NCBI GenBank assembly: GCA_014728215.1
Contig: WJLZ01000117.1
Location: 123,731 to 187,730 of the forward strand
DNA: 64,000 bases
From: Chitinivibrionales bacterium
GTDB taxonomy: Bacteria > Fibrobacterota > Chitinivibrionia > Chitinivibrionales > WJKA01
Reading direction: 5' to 3'
The position numbers were made by a program, and so were the translations under genes. This document shows, one piece after another, positions 36,260-44,309 of this stretch. Numbering within the stretch: position 1 is the stretch's first letter; every line of letters starts with the position of its first letter. The notes below the pieces were generated by a model. It made no database searches and had not been told where the DNA came from. It saw nothing but the letters and a program-made list of their open reading frames with translations.

Positions 36260-37708
36260 ATGACCGAAGAAATAAAACTGCCGGAAATATCAGAAAATGT
36301 CGATTCGGGTGAAGTCGTTAAAATCCTGGTGAAGGAGGGTGACAGGGTTAAAAAAGAGCAGCCCATTATGGAAATCGAAACCGATAAAGCGAGCTTTGAG
36401 GTGCCGTCGACTTCTGAAGGAAAAGTAACAAAAATTAATGTTTCCGAAGGAGATGTTGTATCCGTCAGTCAGACCCTATTAATTATTGAGAGTGAGGGCG
36501 GCAAAGAGTCGGAAGAGAAGGCTGAACCTGAAAAAGAAAAAAAGCCCGAAAGTAAAGAAAAAAAGAAAGCTGAAGAAGAAAAAGAGAAGGAGCAGAAGGA
36601 AGAAGAACAAAAAAAGCAGGAAGAGCAGCAAAAGGCAGAGAAAGAAGAAGAAGCAAGGAAAGAACAAGAAAAGGAAGAAAAGCCGCAGAAAGAAACTGCC
36701 GGTCGCAAAGAGGAAAAACCGAGCAGGCCGCAGAAGGGAGAGGAAAAGCAAAAGCCGCCGCGGCCCCTAGAAGAACCTGCCATGAAGGAACCGGTTCTTG
36801 TTCCCGCAGCGCCATCGGTGCGCAGAGAGGCCCGGGAGATGGGGGTCGATATAACCGATGTTAAGGGAAGCGGGCCTGAAGGTAGAATCGTGTCGGATGA
36901 TGTGAGAAACTATGTCCGGAAACGGATGGAAGAAAAGCGGGAAGCTCCCGCTGCTCCGGCTGCAGCGCAACCCCCGTTGCCCGATTTCTCCAAATGGGGT
37001 GAAATAAGCCGGGAGTCTTTGTCAAAAGTACGGGCCATAACAGCCGATAGCATGCATACCGCATGGAATACTGTCCCCCATGTAACCCAGTTCGACTCGG
37101 CGGATATTACCAGCCTGGAGGAATTCAGACAGGAGTACAGTGCCGAACTGCAGAAAAGGGATGTAAAACTGAGTATTACATCACTAATTATCAAAATAGT
37201 CGCAACAGCACTTAAGCAGTTTTCCCGGTTCAATGCATCACTGGACATGGAGAAAAAAGAGATAGTTTACAAAAAGTATATCAATATCGGCATTGCGGTT
37301 GATACCGAGAGGGGATTGCTTGTCCCTGTTCTCAGAAATGCCGATCAAAAGAGTATCACCATGATTGCCCGTGAGATAGCCGATCTGGCCTGGCGGGCAC
37401 GGAACAAGAAAATCGACCCTGGCGAGTTGAAAGGCGGGAACTTTACCATATCCAACCTCGGCGGAATCGGGGGAGCTAATTTTACACCCATTATTTACCA
37501 TCCCCAAGTAGCAATTCTGGGTGTTTCCCGTGCGACGATGCAGCCGGTGATTCGCAACGGTAATACCGAACAACGATTGATGCTGCCGTTGTCGCTCTCC
37601 TATGATCACCGGATAATCGACGGCGCCGATGGTGCCCGGTTTCTTCGCTGGCTGGTCGAATCGATGGAAAGTCCACTACGTATGCATCTGGATCTTGGAG
37701 GTTTTTAA
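36260..37708 (+). CDS. aceF: Pyruvate dehydrogenase E2 (dihydrolipoyl acetyltransferase)
   Basis: 482 residues. One lipoyl domain (1-78) has Lys43 in EIETDKASFEVPS as the site of lipoylation. A very long Lys/Glu/Gln-rich linker (about 80-175) follows; Pro/Ala-rich linkers are usual, so this is atypical. The E3-binding domain (about 178-222) contains RREAREMGVDITDVKGSGPEGRI. The catalytic domain (about 245-482) ends with LSYDHRIIDGADGARFL, including the catalytic His and Asp. It transfers the acetyl group to CoA. The stop codon overlaps the E3 start by one base (TAATG at 37706-37710). Confidence 0.95.
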   Translation: MTEEIKLPEISENVDSGEVVKILVKEGDRVKKEQPIMEIETDKASFEVPSTSEGKVTKINVSEGDVVSVSQTLLIIESEGGKESEEKAEPEKEKKPESKEKKKAEEEKEKEQKEEEQKKQEEQQKAEKEEEARKEQEKEEKPQKETAGRKEEKPSRPQKGEEKQKPPRPLEEPAMKEPVLVPAAPSVRREAREMGVDITDVKGSGPEGRIVSDDVRNYVRKRMEEKREAPAAPAAAQPPLPDFSKWGEISRESLSKVRAITADSMHTAWNTVPHVTQFDSADITSLEEFRQEYSAELQKRDVKLSITSLIIKIVATALKQFSRFNASLDMEKKEIVYKKYINIGIAVDTERGLLVPVLRNADQKSITMIAREIADLAWRARNKKIDPGELKGGNFTISNLGGIGGANFTPIIYHPQVAILGVSRATMQPVIRNGNTEQRLMLPLSLSYDHRIIDGADGARFLRWLVESMESPLRMHLDLGGF

Positions 37709-39141
37709 TGAGTAATCAGGAACGAAAAACATCACTTGCAGTTATTGGAGCCGGTCCGGGAGGATATGCAGCCGCATTTCTTGCCGCAGATCTTGGAATG
37801 GAAGTCACTCTGATCGACCCGGAAAAACGTCCGGGGGGTGTCTGTCTGTATCGGGGATGTATTCCCACAAAGGCGTTACTCCATGCCTGCTCGGTCAGGA
37901 GAGAAATTGACCGGTCGAAACAGTGGGGGCTAAAAGCTGAAAACGTTTCCATCGACCTCGATTCATTGCGTCAATGGAAAGAAAGTGTGGTAAAAAAACT
38001 GACCGGTGGTCTGGGACAGCTTGTCTCGAAGCGAAAGATAGATTATATCCGCGGTAGGGCAAGATTTCTCGATCCTCATTCGCTTGAGGTTACTACCACG
38101 GAAAAGGAGACACAGAAACTCGCCTTCGATCATGCGATAATCGCTACCGGCTCCTATCCGACTCATCCGAAAGGGCTTCCCGAACATTCGAAACGGGTTA
38201 TGAATTCGGAAGAGGCCCTGAATATCGAGGATATTCCCGAATCATTACTGGTAATCGGCGGCGGGTATATCGGCCTGGAATTGGGAACGGTCTATGCAAC
38301 ACTGGGAAGTAAAGTATCGATAGTAGAAATGATGCCTCAATTAATGCCGGGCAGTGATGCCGATCTTATCAAGGCATATATGAAAGGCGGGGGTAATGTT
38401 TTCGAAAACATATATACCGAAACAACTGCAGAGATAAAAGAGAAAAAAGGTCGTTTACATGCGACACTGAAAAACGGGAAAGAGAAAAAAGCGGTTTCCT
38501 TTGACAAAGTACTGGTCACCGTCGGACGGAAAGCGCTGACCCGCAACCTTGGACTCGAAAATACCGGCGTTGAAACCGACGACAAAGGATTTGTGCTTGT
38601 CGATGAACAGCGGCGGACGCAGGAAGAGTCGATTTATGCAATTGGTGATGTTACGGGGCCACCGCTTCTGGCCCATAAGGCCACGCATGAAGGCCGTGTT
38701 GCTGTTGAGGCAATTGACGGTCGTGCTGCGGCATTTGATCCCCATGCTATTCCATCGGTGGAATATACCGACCCGGAAATCGCCTGGTGCGGTATGACAC
38801 AAAAGGAAGCCGAAGAAAAGGGAATTAACGTTGAAGTCAGTGCCTTTCCCTGGGCGGCATCAGGCCGCGCGGCTACACTCGGAAGAGCAGAAGGAATAAC
38901 TAAACTCGTTTTCGACAGTGACAGCCGTCGTATTATCGGGGCAGGGATTGTTGGAGCAGATGCCGGTGAATTGATTTCCGAAACCACCCTGGCAATAGAA
39001 ATGGCGGCAAGGGATGGCGATCTGGCAATGACAATTCATCCACACCCCACCCTGTCGGAGACGATTATGGAAGCCGCTGAAGCGTATCAGGGAAGTGCTA
39101 CCGATATATATCGACCAAAAAAAATGTTATCGAAAAGATAG
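37708..39141 (+). CDS. lpdA: Dihydrolipoyl dehydrogenase (E3)
   Basis: 477 residues. FAD-binding GAGPGGYAAAFLAADLG, the redox disulfide in GGVCLYRGCIPTKALLHA, NAD-binding GGGYIGLELGTVYATLGS, and the terminal HPHPTLSETIMEAAE with the catalytic His-Glu pair are all present. It reoxidises the lipoyl arm of E2 with NAD+. The overlapping TAATG with aceF suggests coupled translation. Together with aceE and aceF this is a complete pyruvate dehydrogenase set. A cell with D-lactate dehydrogenase and this complex could choose between fermentation and acetyl-CoA. Confidence 0.95.
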   Translation: MSNQERKTSLAVIGAGPGGYAAAFLAADLGMEVTLIDPEKRPGGVCLYRGCIPTKALLHACSVRREIDRSKQWGLKAENVSIDLDSLRQWKESVVKKLTGGLGQLVSKRKIDYIRGRARFLDPHSLEVTTTEKETQKLAFDHAIIATGSYPTHPKGLPEHSKRVMNSEEALNIEDIPESLLVIGGGYIGLELGTVYATLGSKVSIVEMMPQLMPGSDADLIKAYMKGGGNVFENIYTETTAEIKEKKGRLHATLKNGKEKKAVSFDKVLVTVGRKALTRNLGLENTGVETDDKGFVLVDEQRRTQEESIYAIGDVTGPPLLAHKATHEGRVAVEAIDGRAAAFDPHAIPSVEYTDPEIAWCGMTQKEAEEKGINVEVSAFPWAASGRAATLGRAEGITKLVFDSDSRRIIGAGIVGADAGELISETTLAIEMAARDGDLAMTIHPHPTLSETIMEAAEAYQGSATDIYRPKKMLSKR

Positions 39142-39261
39142 CTCTATACCGAATATCCAGACAAAATTGAGGAGTGGAAAAAAGCTGGATGTAAATCGGA
39201 AAGCGGCACGTTTGAATCTGATAATAGGTTTCTGGTGTGTTCTTTTAAGAGGAGGTGGTGT

Positions 39262-39489
39262 ATGGCACGGTATCGGAAAATCGAATGTATTCATTGTCCC
39301 TATATGCAGATATGCAACGTACGTGTAAGGGTTTATGAAAATTATTGCGGCTGTAACACGGCATGGAATGAACGACGAAACGGCACGGTGCAGAATGAAT
39401 GCAAATTAAGAGTCGCTGGCATGATTAAGAATTTAAAAGGAAATCGAAGTCATACATTGATCGGCCTGCAGCATAAACCTGTTATCTGA
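39262..39489 (+). CDS. Small Cys-rich protein
   Basis: 75 residues with six Cys (positions 9, 12, 18, 29, 31, 47): CIHCPYMQIC and YCGCN suggest a metal site. I do not recognise the family. The gene is supported by an excellent ribosome binding site (GAGGAGGTGG just before the ATG), the correct codon pattern, and conserved-looking Cys spacing. The frame could extend upstream to 39235 but the ribosome binding site fixes 39262. It lies 120 bases after lpdA on the same strand and could be the last gene of that operon. Confidence 0.7.
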   Translation: MARYRKIECIHCPYMQICNVRVRVYENYCGCNTAWNERRNGTVQNECKLRVAGMIKNLKGNRSHTLIGLQHKPVI

Positions 39490-39565
39490 GCCGGAGGGTA
39501 CCCAAGATGCAGGCCGGTAGAAGGTGTGTACGTATATTTTTTTTTATTTTTTCCAAGGAGGAATT

Positions 39566-39952
39566 GTGGAACCTACTTCATTTATGAATACTATGCGAGA
39601 AAGAGTACGGAGCGGTATCTCCACCGCTTCAAAAACCGCTCAGCGGTATTCCCGTATCGGCCGGCTTCGTGCAGAAGAGCAACTTAAAAAGCATATGCTT
39701 AATAAGGAATGGACCGAAATGGGAAAACGTATTTATGCTCTTCTTAAAGAAAACAGAGGCAGTGAAGCGCAGGATGATCCCATTCTCACCAGTTCGCGGC
39801 AAAAGATTGACGAACAGCTCAAACAGCTGGATGATTTAAAATCGCAGCTCTGCGAAGAACAGAAAGCTGGAACCGAAGGTATTCAACAATCTCCTGAGCA
39901 GAGTGTGCCGCCTCATGAACATGTCGCCCCGACTCATGAGCATGTGCCCTGA
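39566..39952 (+). CDS. Small charged protein with His-rich tail
   Basis: 128 residues if started at the GTG at 39566, which has AAGGAGG four bases upstream; the first ATG (39584) lacks one. The N-terminal half is basic (MRERVRSGISTASKTAQRYSRIGRLRAEEQLKKH) and helical; a polar coiled stretch follows (DEQLKQLDDLKSQL). The end carries a short repeat, PPHEHVAPTHEHVP, with possible metal-binding His. The family is not recognised. No promoter was found; probably cotranscribed with the Cys-rich gene. Confidence 0.65.
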   Translation: MEPTSFMNTMRERVRSGISTASKTAQRYSRIGRLRAEEQLKKHMLNKEWTEMGKRIYALLKENRGSEAQDDPILTSSRQKIDEQLKQLDDLKSQLCEEQKAGTEGIQQSPEQSVPPHEHVAPTHEHVP

Positions 39953-40049
39953 TAAAAAACAATGAGCACCACATTGATCCGTCCTTGTCTTTCTTCCTTT
40001 ATCGAAAAAATTAACAGATCCACGGGAAGATAAGGACGGTAATCATTAT

Positions 40050-40083
40050 TGACGCCGGAAGGTGTTGAACGTTGGACCGGCGT
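40050..40083. other. Inverted repeat downstream of glgX
   Basis: ACGCCGG and CCGGCGT, separated by about 18 bases, lie just past the glgX stop and the end of the small His-rich gene. It could act as a weak terminator for either convergent gene. Confidence 0.35.
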
Positions 40084-40090
40084 TGCGTTC

Positions 40091-42274
40091 TTACAGATTA
40101 AAGGGATCGAATTTTTGGAGTATAATGCTTGCCAGGGGAGAATGACTTTTTGTTATGAAGAGTGAGCAACTGCGGGCATTGCATCTCTGACGTTTCTGAT
40201 TGCGCAAAACTTTTTCTTTCCCATGAGCAAGAAAATCCTGGCCGGCTTTCCGTGAAGTATCGATAACCCGATACCATTTCATGTTCTTAATCGGCGGCAA
40301 ATGAACGTAAACACTTCTGAAATGCATGTTGAAAACAAAATAGAGAAAATGAACGTTGTCCTCGCCTTGAAGCGCAGCATTGTAAAGCAGGAAACAGAGG
40401 GTTTTTAATTTGGGATAATCCCAGCGTGGGTCGGATAGATTTTTATCATACCATAAAATGTCGGCCATGCCCCCTGCAGACTGACTTCGACCGGTTAAAA
40501 ATTCATTCTCATGGAGTGGGCCATACTGTTTTCTTAAGGATACGGCCTTTTTGAAAAATTCAAACACATCCCGGTTTTTATGCACTAATTCCCAGTTATA
40601 CCAGCTTATTTCATTATCCTGACACCATGCGTTGTTGTTACCATTCTGCGTACGCATGAATTCATCGCCCCCATAAACCATGGGCGTGCCCCGGGATATC
40701 ATCAAGGTAAGCAGACTGTTTTTTATCAGCTTCTTTCGTAAAAGAAGGATATGTCGGTCGGCGGTGTCACCTTCAGTCCCGCAGTTCCAGGAATTGTTAT
40801 CGTTTGCACCATCATTGTTGTTTTCTTTATTACTCTCATTATGTTTTTCATTGTATGAGAAGATATCATACAACGTAAATCCATCATGGGCGGTAATAAA
40901 ATTGATGCTCTCTACGGATTTTCTTCCCTCCTTCTGAAACAGCCCCGAAGATCCGCTGATACTTCGTGCAAACTCTGCCGCCTGATTATCATCCCCCTTA
41001 ATGAACCTCCGGCCAGTGTCGCGGTAATTACCATTCCATTCAAGCCATCCAGGGGGGAAATTGCCTACCTGATATTGGGTCATGTCCCAGGGTTCGGCGA
41101 TAAGCTTGACTTTTCTAAGCAGAGGATCCTCGCTAATGGCTCTGAAAAAGGGTGCATTCGGATCAAAGGTGCCATTCAGATTTCCCAGGGCTGACGCAAG
41201 ATCGAACCGGAATCCGTCAACGTGCATGATTGAAACCCAGTAGCGAAGAGAATCGATGATCAAGCGAAGGCATTGGGGATTTTCAGCATTAAGTGTATTT
41301 CCGGTTCCTGTTTGATCGAAATAATAACGCATGCTTTCTATGTCGTTGTCGCCTGTCAGCCGGTAATAAGTCAGATTATCGACACCTTTTAATGAAAGGG
41401 TTGGTCCCAGGTGATTGCCTTCAGGAGTATGATTGTAGACAACATCCAGAATAATCTCGAGCCCTGCTTTGTGCAGTTCACGCACGAGGGTCTTGAATTC
41501 CGTAACCTGGCACCCGGAATATTGTTTGTTGCAATAGGTTACCTCAGGAGCAAAGTAGGCAAGGGTGTCATAGCCCCAATAGTTGGTCAGGCCACGGTCG
41601 AGAACGAACTGCTGGACATGATGCTCCTGTATCGGCATCAGTTCAACCGTGGTGATCCCCAGCTCTTTTAGATAGGGAATTTTTTCAATAAATCCTTTAT
41701 AGGTTCCCGGATGTTTTACGCCCGATGATGGGTGAGCGGTAAAACCCTTGAGATGCGTTTCGAATATAATTGTATCGGACTCGGGTATTCGCGGTAATGA
41801 ATCATCCTGCCAGTCGAATTCATTATCCACAATAATCGATTTGGCCATCTGTTTGGAGTTGTCCCGGTTATCAAAGGAGAGATCCTCTTCCTCTGATTTA
41901 ATATCGTAGGCAAAAAGGAGACCGTCGTTATGATTGCATTTGCCGCTCACCGCTTTTGCATAAGGATCAATCAGCAGTTTATTGCGATTGAACCGTTTCC
42001 CCTCCCTGGGATTATAGTCTCCGTCGACTTTATACCCGTACAGATGCCCTGCTTTAATACCATGAACAAATATATGCCATACACCATAATCGTCTCTGTT
42101 CATGTGAATGATATCCGTGGGTTCGCCGTCATCGGGATTATTAAACAACAAAAGATACACCGCCGTGGCAAAGTGTGAGGCTACCGAAAAATTAACTCCT
42201 CCATGATTAATCGAAGCGCCCAATGGCTCTGGGCTGCCCGGAGAAATTCTTCTGTTTGTGTACTGTGCTATCAT
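40091..42274 (-). CDS. glgX: Glycogen/malto-oligosaccharide debranching enzyme (GlgX/TreX)
   Basis: 727 residues. The N-terminal CBM48 sandwich (PEPLGASINHGGVNFSVASHFATAVYLLLFN) precedes the GH13 isoamylase barrel: VELMPIQEHHVQQF, YNHTPEGNHLGPTLSLKGVDN, catalytic Asp in VDGFRFDLASALG, acid Glu in LIAEPWDMTQYQVGNFP, and NFITAHDGFTLYDIFSYNEKHN. It hydrolyses alpha-1,6 branches of glycogen. In the TreX-TreY-TreZ route this yields the linear chains used by TreY, so it links to the operon at 19.9-24.6 kb. It has its own sigma-54-type promoter (42326-42341). Confidence 0.92.
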   Translation of the reverse strand: MIAQYTNRRISPGSPEPLGASINHGGVNFSVASHFATAVYLLLFNNPDDGEPTDIIHMNRDDYGVWHIFVHGIKAGHLYGYKVDGDYNPREGKRFNRNKLLIDPYAKAVSGKCNHNDGLLFAYDIKSEEEDLSFDNRDNSKQMAKSIIVDNEFDWQDDSLPRIPESDTIIFETHLKGFTAHPSSGVKHPGTYKGFIEKIPYLKELGITTVELMPIQEHHVQQFVLDRGLTNYWGYDTLAYFAPEVTYCNKQYSGCQVTEFKTLVRELHKAGLEIILDVVYNHTPEGNHLGPTLSLKGVDNLTYYRLTGDNDIESMRYYFDQTGTGNTLNAENPQCLRLIIDSLRYWVSIMHVDGFRFDLASALGNLNGTFDPNAPFFRAISEDPLLRKVKLIAEPWDMTQYQVGNFPPGWLEWNGNYRDTGRRFIKGDDNQAAEFARSISGSSGLFQKEGRKSVESINFITAHDGFTLYDIFSYNEKHNESNKENNNDGANDNNSWNCGTEGDTADRHILLLRKKLIKNSLLTLMISRGTPMVYGGDEFMRTQNGNNNAWCQDNEISWYNWELVHKNRDVFEFFKKAVSLRKQYGPLHENEFLTGRSQSAGGMADILWYDKNLSDPRWDYPKLKTLCFLLYNAALQGEDNVHFLYFVFNMHFRSVYVHLPPIKNMKWYRVIDTSRKAGQDFLAHGKEKVLRNQKRQRCNARSCSLFITKSHSPLASIILQKFDPFNL

Positions 42275-42325
42275 AGGGCTTACAGGTGATTAACAGTGAT
42301 AGAAATTCTGAAATTGCAATCAGAA

Positions 42326-42341
42326 TGCAATTCATATGCCA
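42326..42341 (-). promoter_or_regulatory. Sigma-54 promoter for glgX
   Basis: On the reverse strand TGGCAT-ATGAA-TTGCA, full consensus, GG and GC ten bases apart; about 50 bases before the start codon. Divergent to the polX promoter. Confidence 0.82.
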
Positions 42342-42363
42342 AGCTGGATGGGGAAGGATAATG

Positions 42364-42384
42364 GATGAGGATGGTGGATCCAGA
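42364..42384 (+). repeat. Dispersed intergenic repeat, part shared with 54294-54314
   Basis: A 21-base stretch starting GATGAGGATGGTGGATC is identical to one at 54294-54314; similarity continues weakly for another 25 bases. It lies between two divergent promoters here. Confidence 0.6.
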
Positions 42385-42424
42385 AACCCGAGACCTGTAT
42401 CCGGCATTATTTCGAGTTTATCCA

Positions 42425-42440
42425 TGGCATAGTATTTGCG
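42425..42440 (+). promoter_or_regulatory. Sigma-54 promoter for polX-ligA
   Basis: TGGCAT-AGTAT-TTGCG followed by ATTTTTT, GG and GC ten bases apart; the start codon is about 125 bases downstream. Confidence 0.78.
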
Positions 42441-42565
42441 ATTTTTTATTCCGCCAGAAGATGATGATGTAAGTAGTAGATCGTGTGACCCCGAAGTTTT
42501 CTCCTTTGGAGAGTAACAGATAGTTTCGTGTATGATAACGCAATTGTCGAAAATGAGAAAGTGCT

Positions 42566-44290
42566 ATGCCGATTCATAATAACGATATCGCCGGAATATT
42601 CAATAAAGTGGCCGACCTTCTGGAATTAGAGGGGGAAAATCAGTTTCGGGTAAGGGCCTACCGGACGGCAGCGCAGACAGTTTCCAGCATGGGAGAAAAT
42701 CTTTCTTCCATGATTGAAAAGGGTGAAGATCTCACCCGGTTTTCGGGAATCGGCAAGGATCTGGCAGGAAAAATCAAAACCATTGTCGAAACCGGCTCAC
42801 TTCCGCTGCTGGTCGATTTGGAGAAGAAAGTCCCTGAGGAGCTGACAATAATCATGCAGGTTGGAGGGCTTGGCCCCAAGCGAGTAAAAACGCTTTATGA
42901 TGAGCTTGGTATCCAGTCAATCGATGAACTTGAAAAGGCGGCATCGGAGAAACAAATCCGAAAGATCCGTGGGTTCGGCAAAAAGACCGAAGAGGCCATA
43001 CTCGAAGGGATAGGGCAGGTTCGCCAGGGAGGGCAGCGCCGGTTATGGTCTGATGTGGAAGAAATCGCTTCGGGCCTTGTTGATTATTTGCACAGGGCAA
43101 AGAAAGTAAAAGAGGTTATCGTGGCTGGATCGTTCCGGCGGCGGAAAGAAACGGTACGTGATATCGATATCCTCGCTACCTGTTCGAAGGGATCCAATTT
43201 GATGGATCGCTTTGTCTCTTTTGATGAAGTGAATAAGATTGTTTCAAAGGGTGAAACCCGGTCCACGGTCATTCTAAGGTCGGGCCTTCAGGCTGACCTG
43301 CGGGTCCTTCCCCAGGTCTCCTACGGCGCAGCACTTCATTATTTCACCGGAAGTAAGGAGCATAATATTGCCATACGGAAAAGGGGGGTTAAACAGGGCC
43401 TAACAATTAATGAGTACGGCGTTTTTCGCAATGAAAAACGGATCGGCGGAAAAAAAGAGCAGGATGTGTATGATGCGGTCGGGTTGCCCTATATCGAGCC
43501 GGAATTACGGGAGAACAGAGGGGAGATTGAAGCCGCACAGAAGAAAAAGCTGCCCCATCTTGTTACTTTCGATGATATTCGGGGCGATCTGCATGTTCAT
43601 ACAAACGAGACCGACGGACGTGAACCGTTAAAGGTAATGGTTGAAGCTGCTCGAAAAAGAGGGTACGACTATATCGCCATTACCGACCATTCAAAGCATG
43701 TGAGTGTGGCAAATGGTATGGATATAAAACGGTTGCGGAAAGAAATTGAAGCAATCGATAAATTGAATGATTCAATCAAAGGTTTTCATATCCTGAAGGG
43801 TATCGAACTCGATATCCTGGATGACGGCTCGCTTGATTTACCCGATGAAGTACTCAAGGAGCTTGATCTGACGGTCTGTTCGGTTCATTACAAGTTCAAA
43901 CTTCCCGAAAATAAACAAACCGAACGGATTATCCGTGCTATGGATAACCGGTACGTTACAATCCTCGGCCATCCTACCGGCAGAAAAATCAATGACCGGG
44001 CACCCTATGACGTTGACGTTAACCGGGTTTTGGAAGCGGCAAAGGAACGGGGATGTTTTATGGAGGTCAACGGTCAGCCCGACCGGCTGGACCTGTCCGA
44101 CACCTATTGCCGCACCGCAAAGGAGATGGGGGTCAAATGTTCTTTGGCCACAGACGCTCATATGGGAAGCAACTTCGATTTTATCCACTATTCCCTTGCC
44201 CAGGCACGCCGCGGATGGCTTGAGCCCGATGACATAATCAATACACGAAGTTATTCTTCACTGAAAAAACTGATTTCACAGCGCCGGTAA
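42566..44290 (+). CDS. polX: DNA polymerase X with PHP domain
   Basis: 574 residues. The helix-hairpin-helix N-terminal part (VADLLELEGENQFRVRAYRTAAQTV, FSGIGKDLAGKIKTIVETG) and the nucleotidyltransferase motif VAGSFRRRKETVRDIDILA, carrying two catalytic Asp, mark family X polymerase. The C-terminal PHP domain starts GDLHVHTNETDG and includes AITDHSKH and ATDAHM; it is a 3'-5' exonuclease. The protein fills short gaps in base-excision repair. ligA follows 19 bases later, so gap filling and sealing are made together, behind a sigma-54-type promoter. Confidence 0.95.
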   Translation: MPIHNNDIAGIFNKVADLLELEGENQFRVRAYRTAAQTVSSMGENLSSMIEKGEDLTRFSGIGKDLAGKIKTIVETGSLPLLVDLEKKVPEELTIIMQVGGLGPKRVKTLYDELGIQSIDELEKAASEKQIRKIRGFGKKTEEAILEGIGQVRQGGQRRLWSDVEEIASGLVDYLHRAKKVKEVIVAGSFRRRKETVRDIDILATCSKGSNLMDRFVSFDEVNKIVSKGETRSTVILRSGLQADLRVLPQVSYGAALHYFTGSKEHNIAIRKRGVKQGLTINEYGVFRNEKRIGGKKEQDVYDAVGLPYIEPELRENRGEIEAAQKKKLPHLVTFDDIRGDLHVHTNETDGREPLKVMVEAARKRGYDYIAITDHSKHVSVANGMDIKRLRKEIEAIDKLNDSIKGFHILKGIELDILDDGSLDLPDEVLKELDLTVCSVHYKFKLPENKQTERIIRAMDNRYVTILGHPTGRKINDRAPYDVDVNRVLEAAKERGCFMEVNGQPDRLDLSDTYCRTAKEMGVKCSLATDAHMGSNFDFIHYSLAQARRGWLEPDDIINTRSYSSLKKLISQRR

Positions 44291-44309
44291 GACACTAAGA
44301 AAACAGACT

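Noticed and set aside
36469..36815. Phe/Leu/Ser-rich antisense frames opposite the E2 linker
   Set aside because: They are a direct by-product of the Lys/Glu-rich linker codons.
39492..39511. GG-N10-GC match before the small His-rich protein gene
   Set aside because: The sequence GGGTAC-CCAAG-ATGCA misses several consensus bases in both boxes; only the dinucleotides fit.
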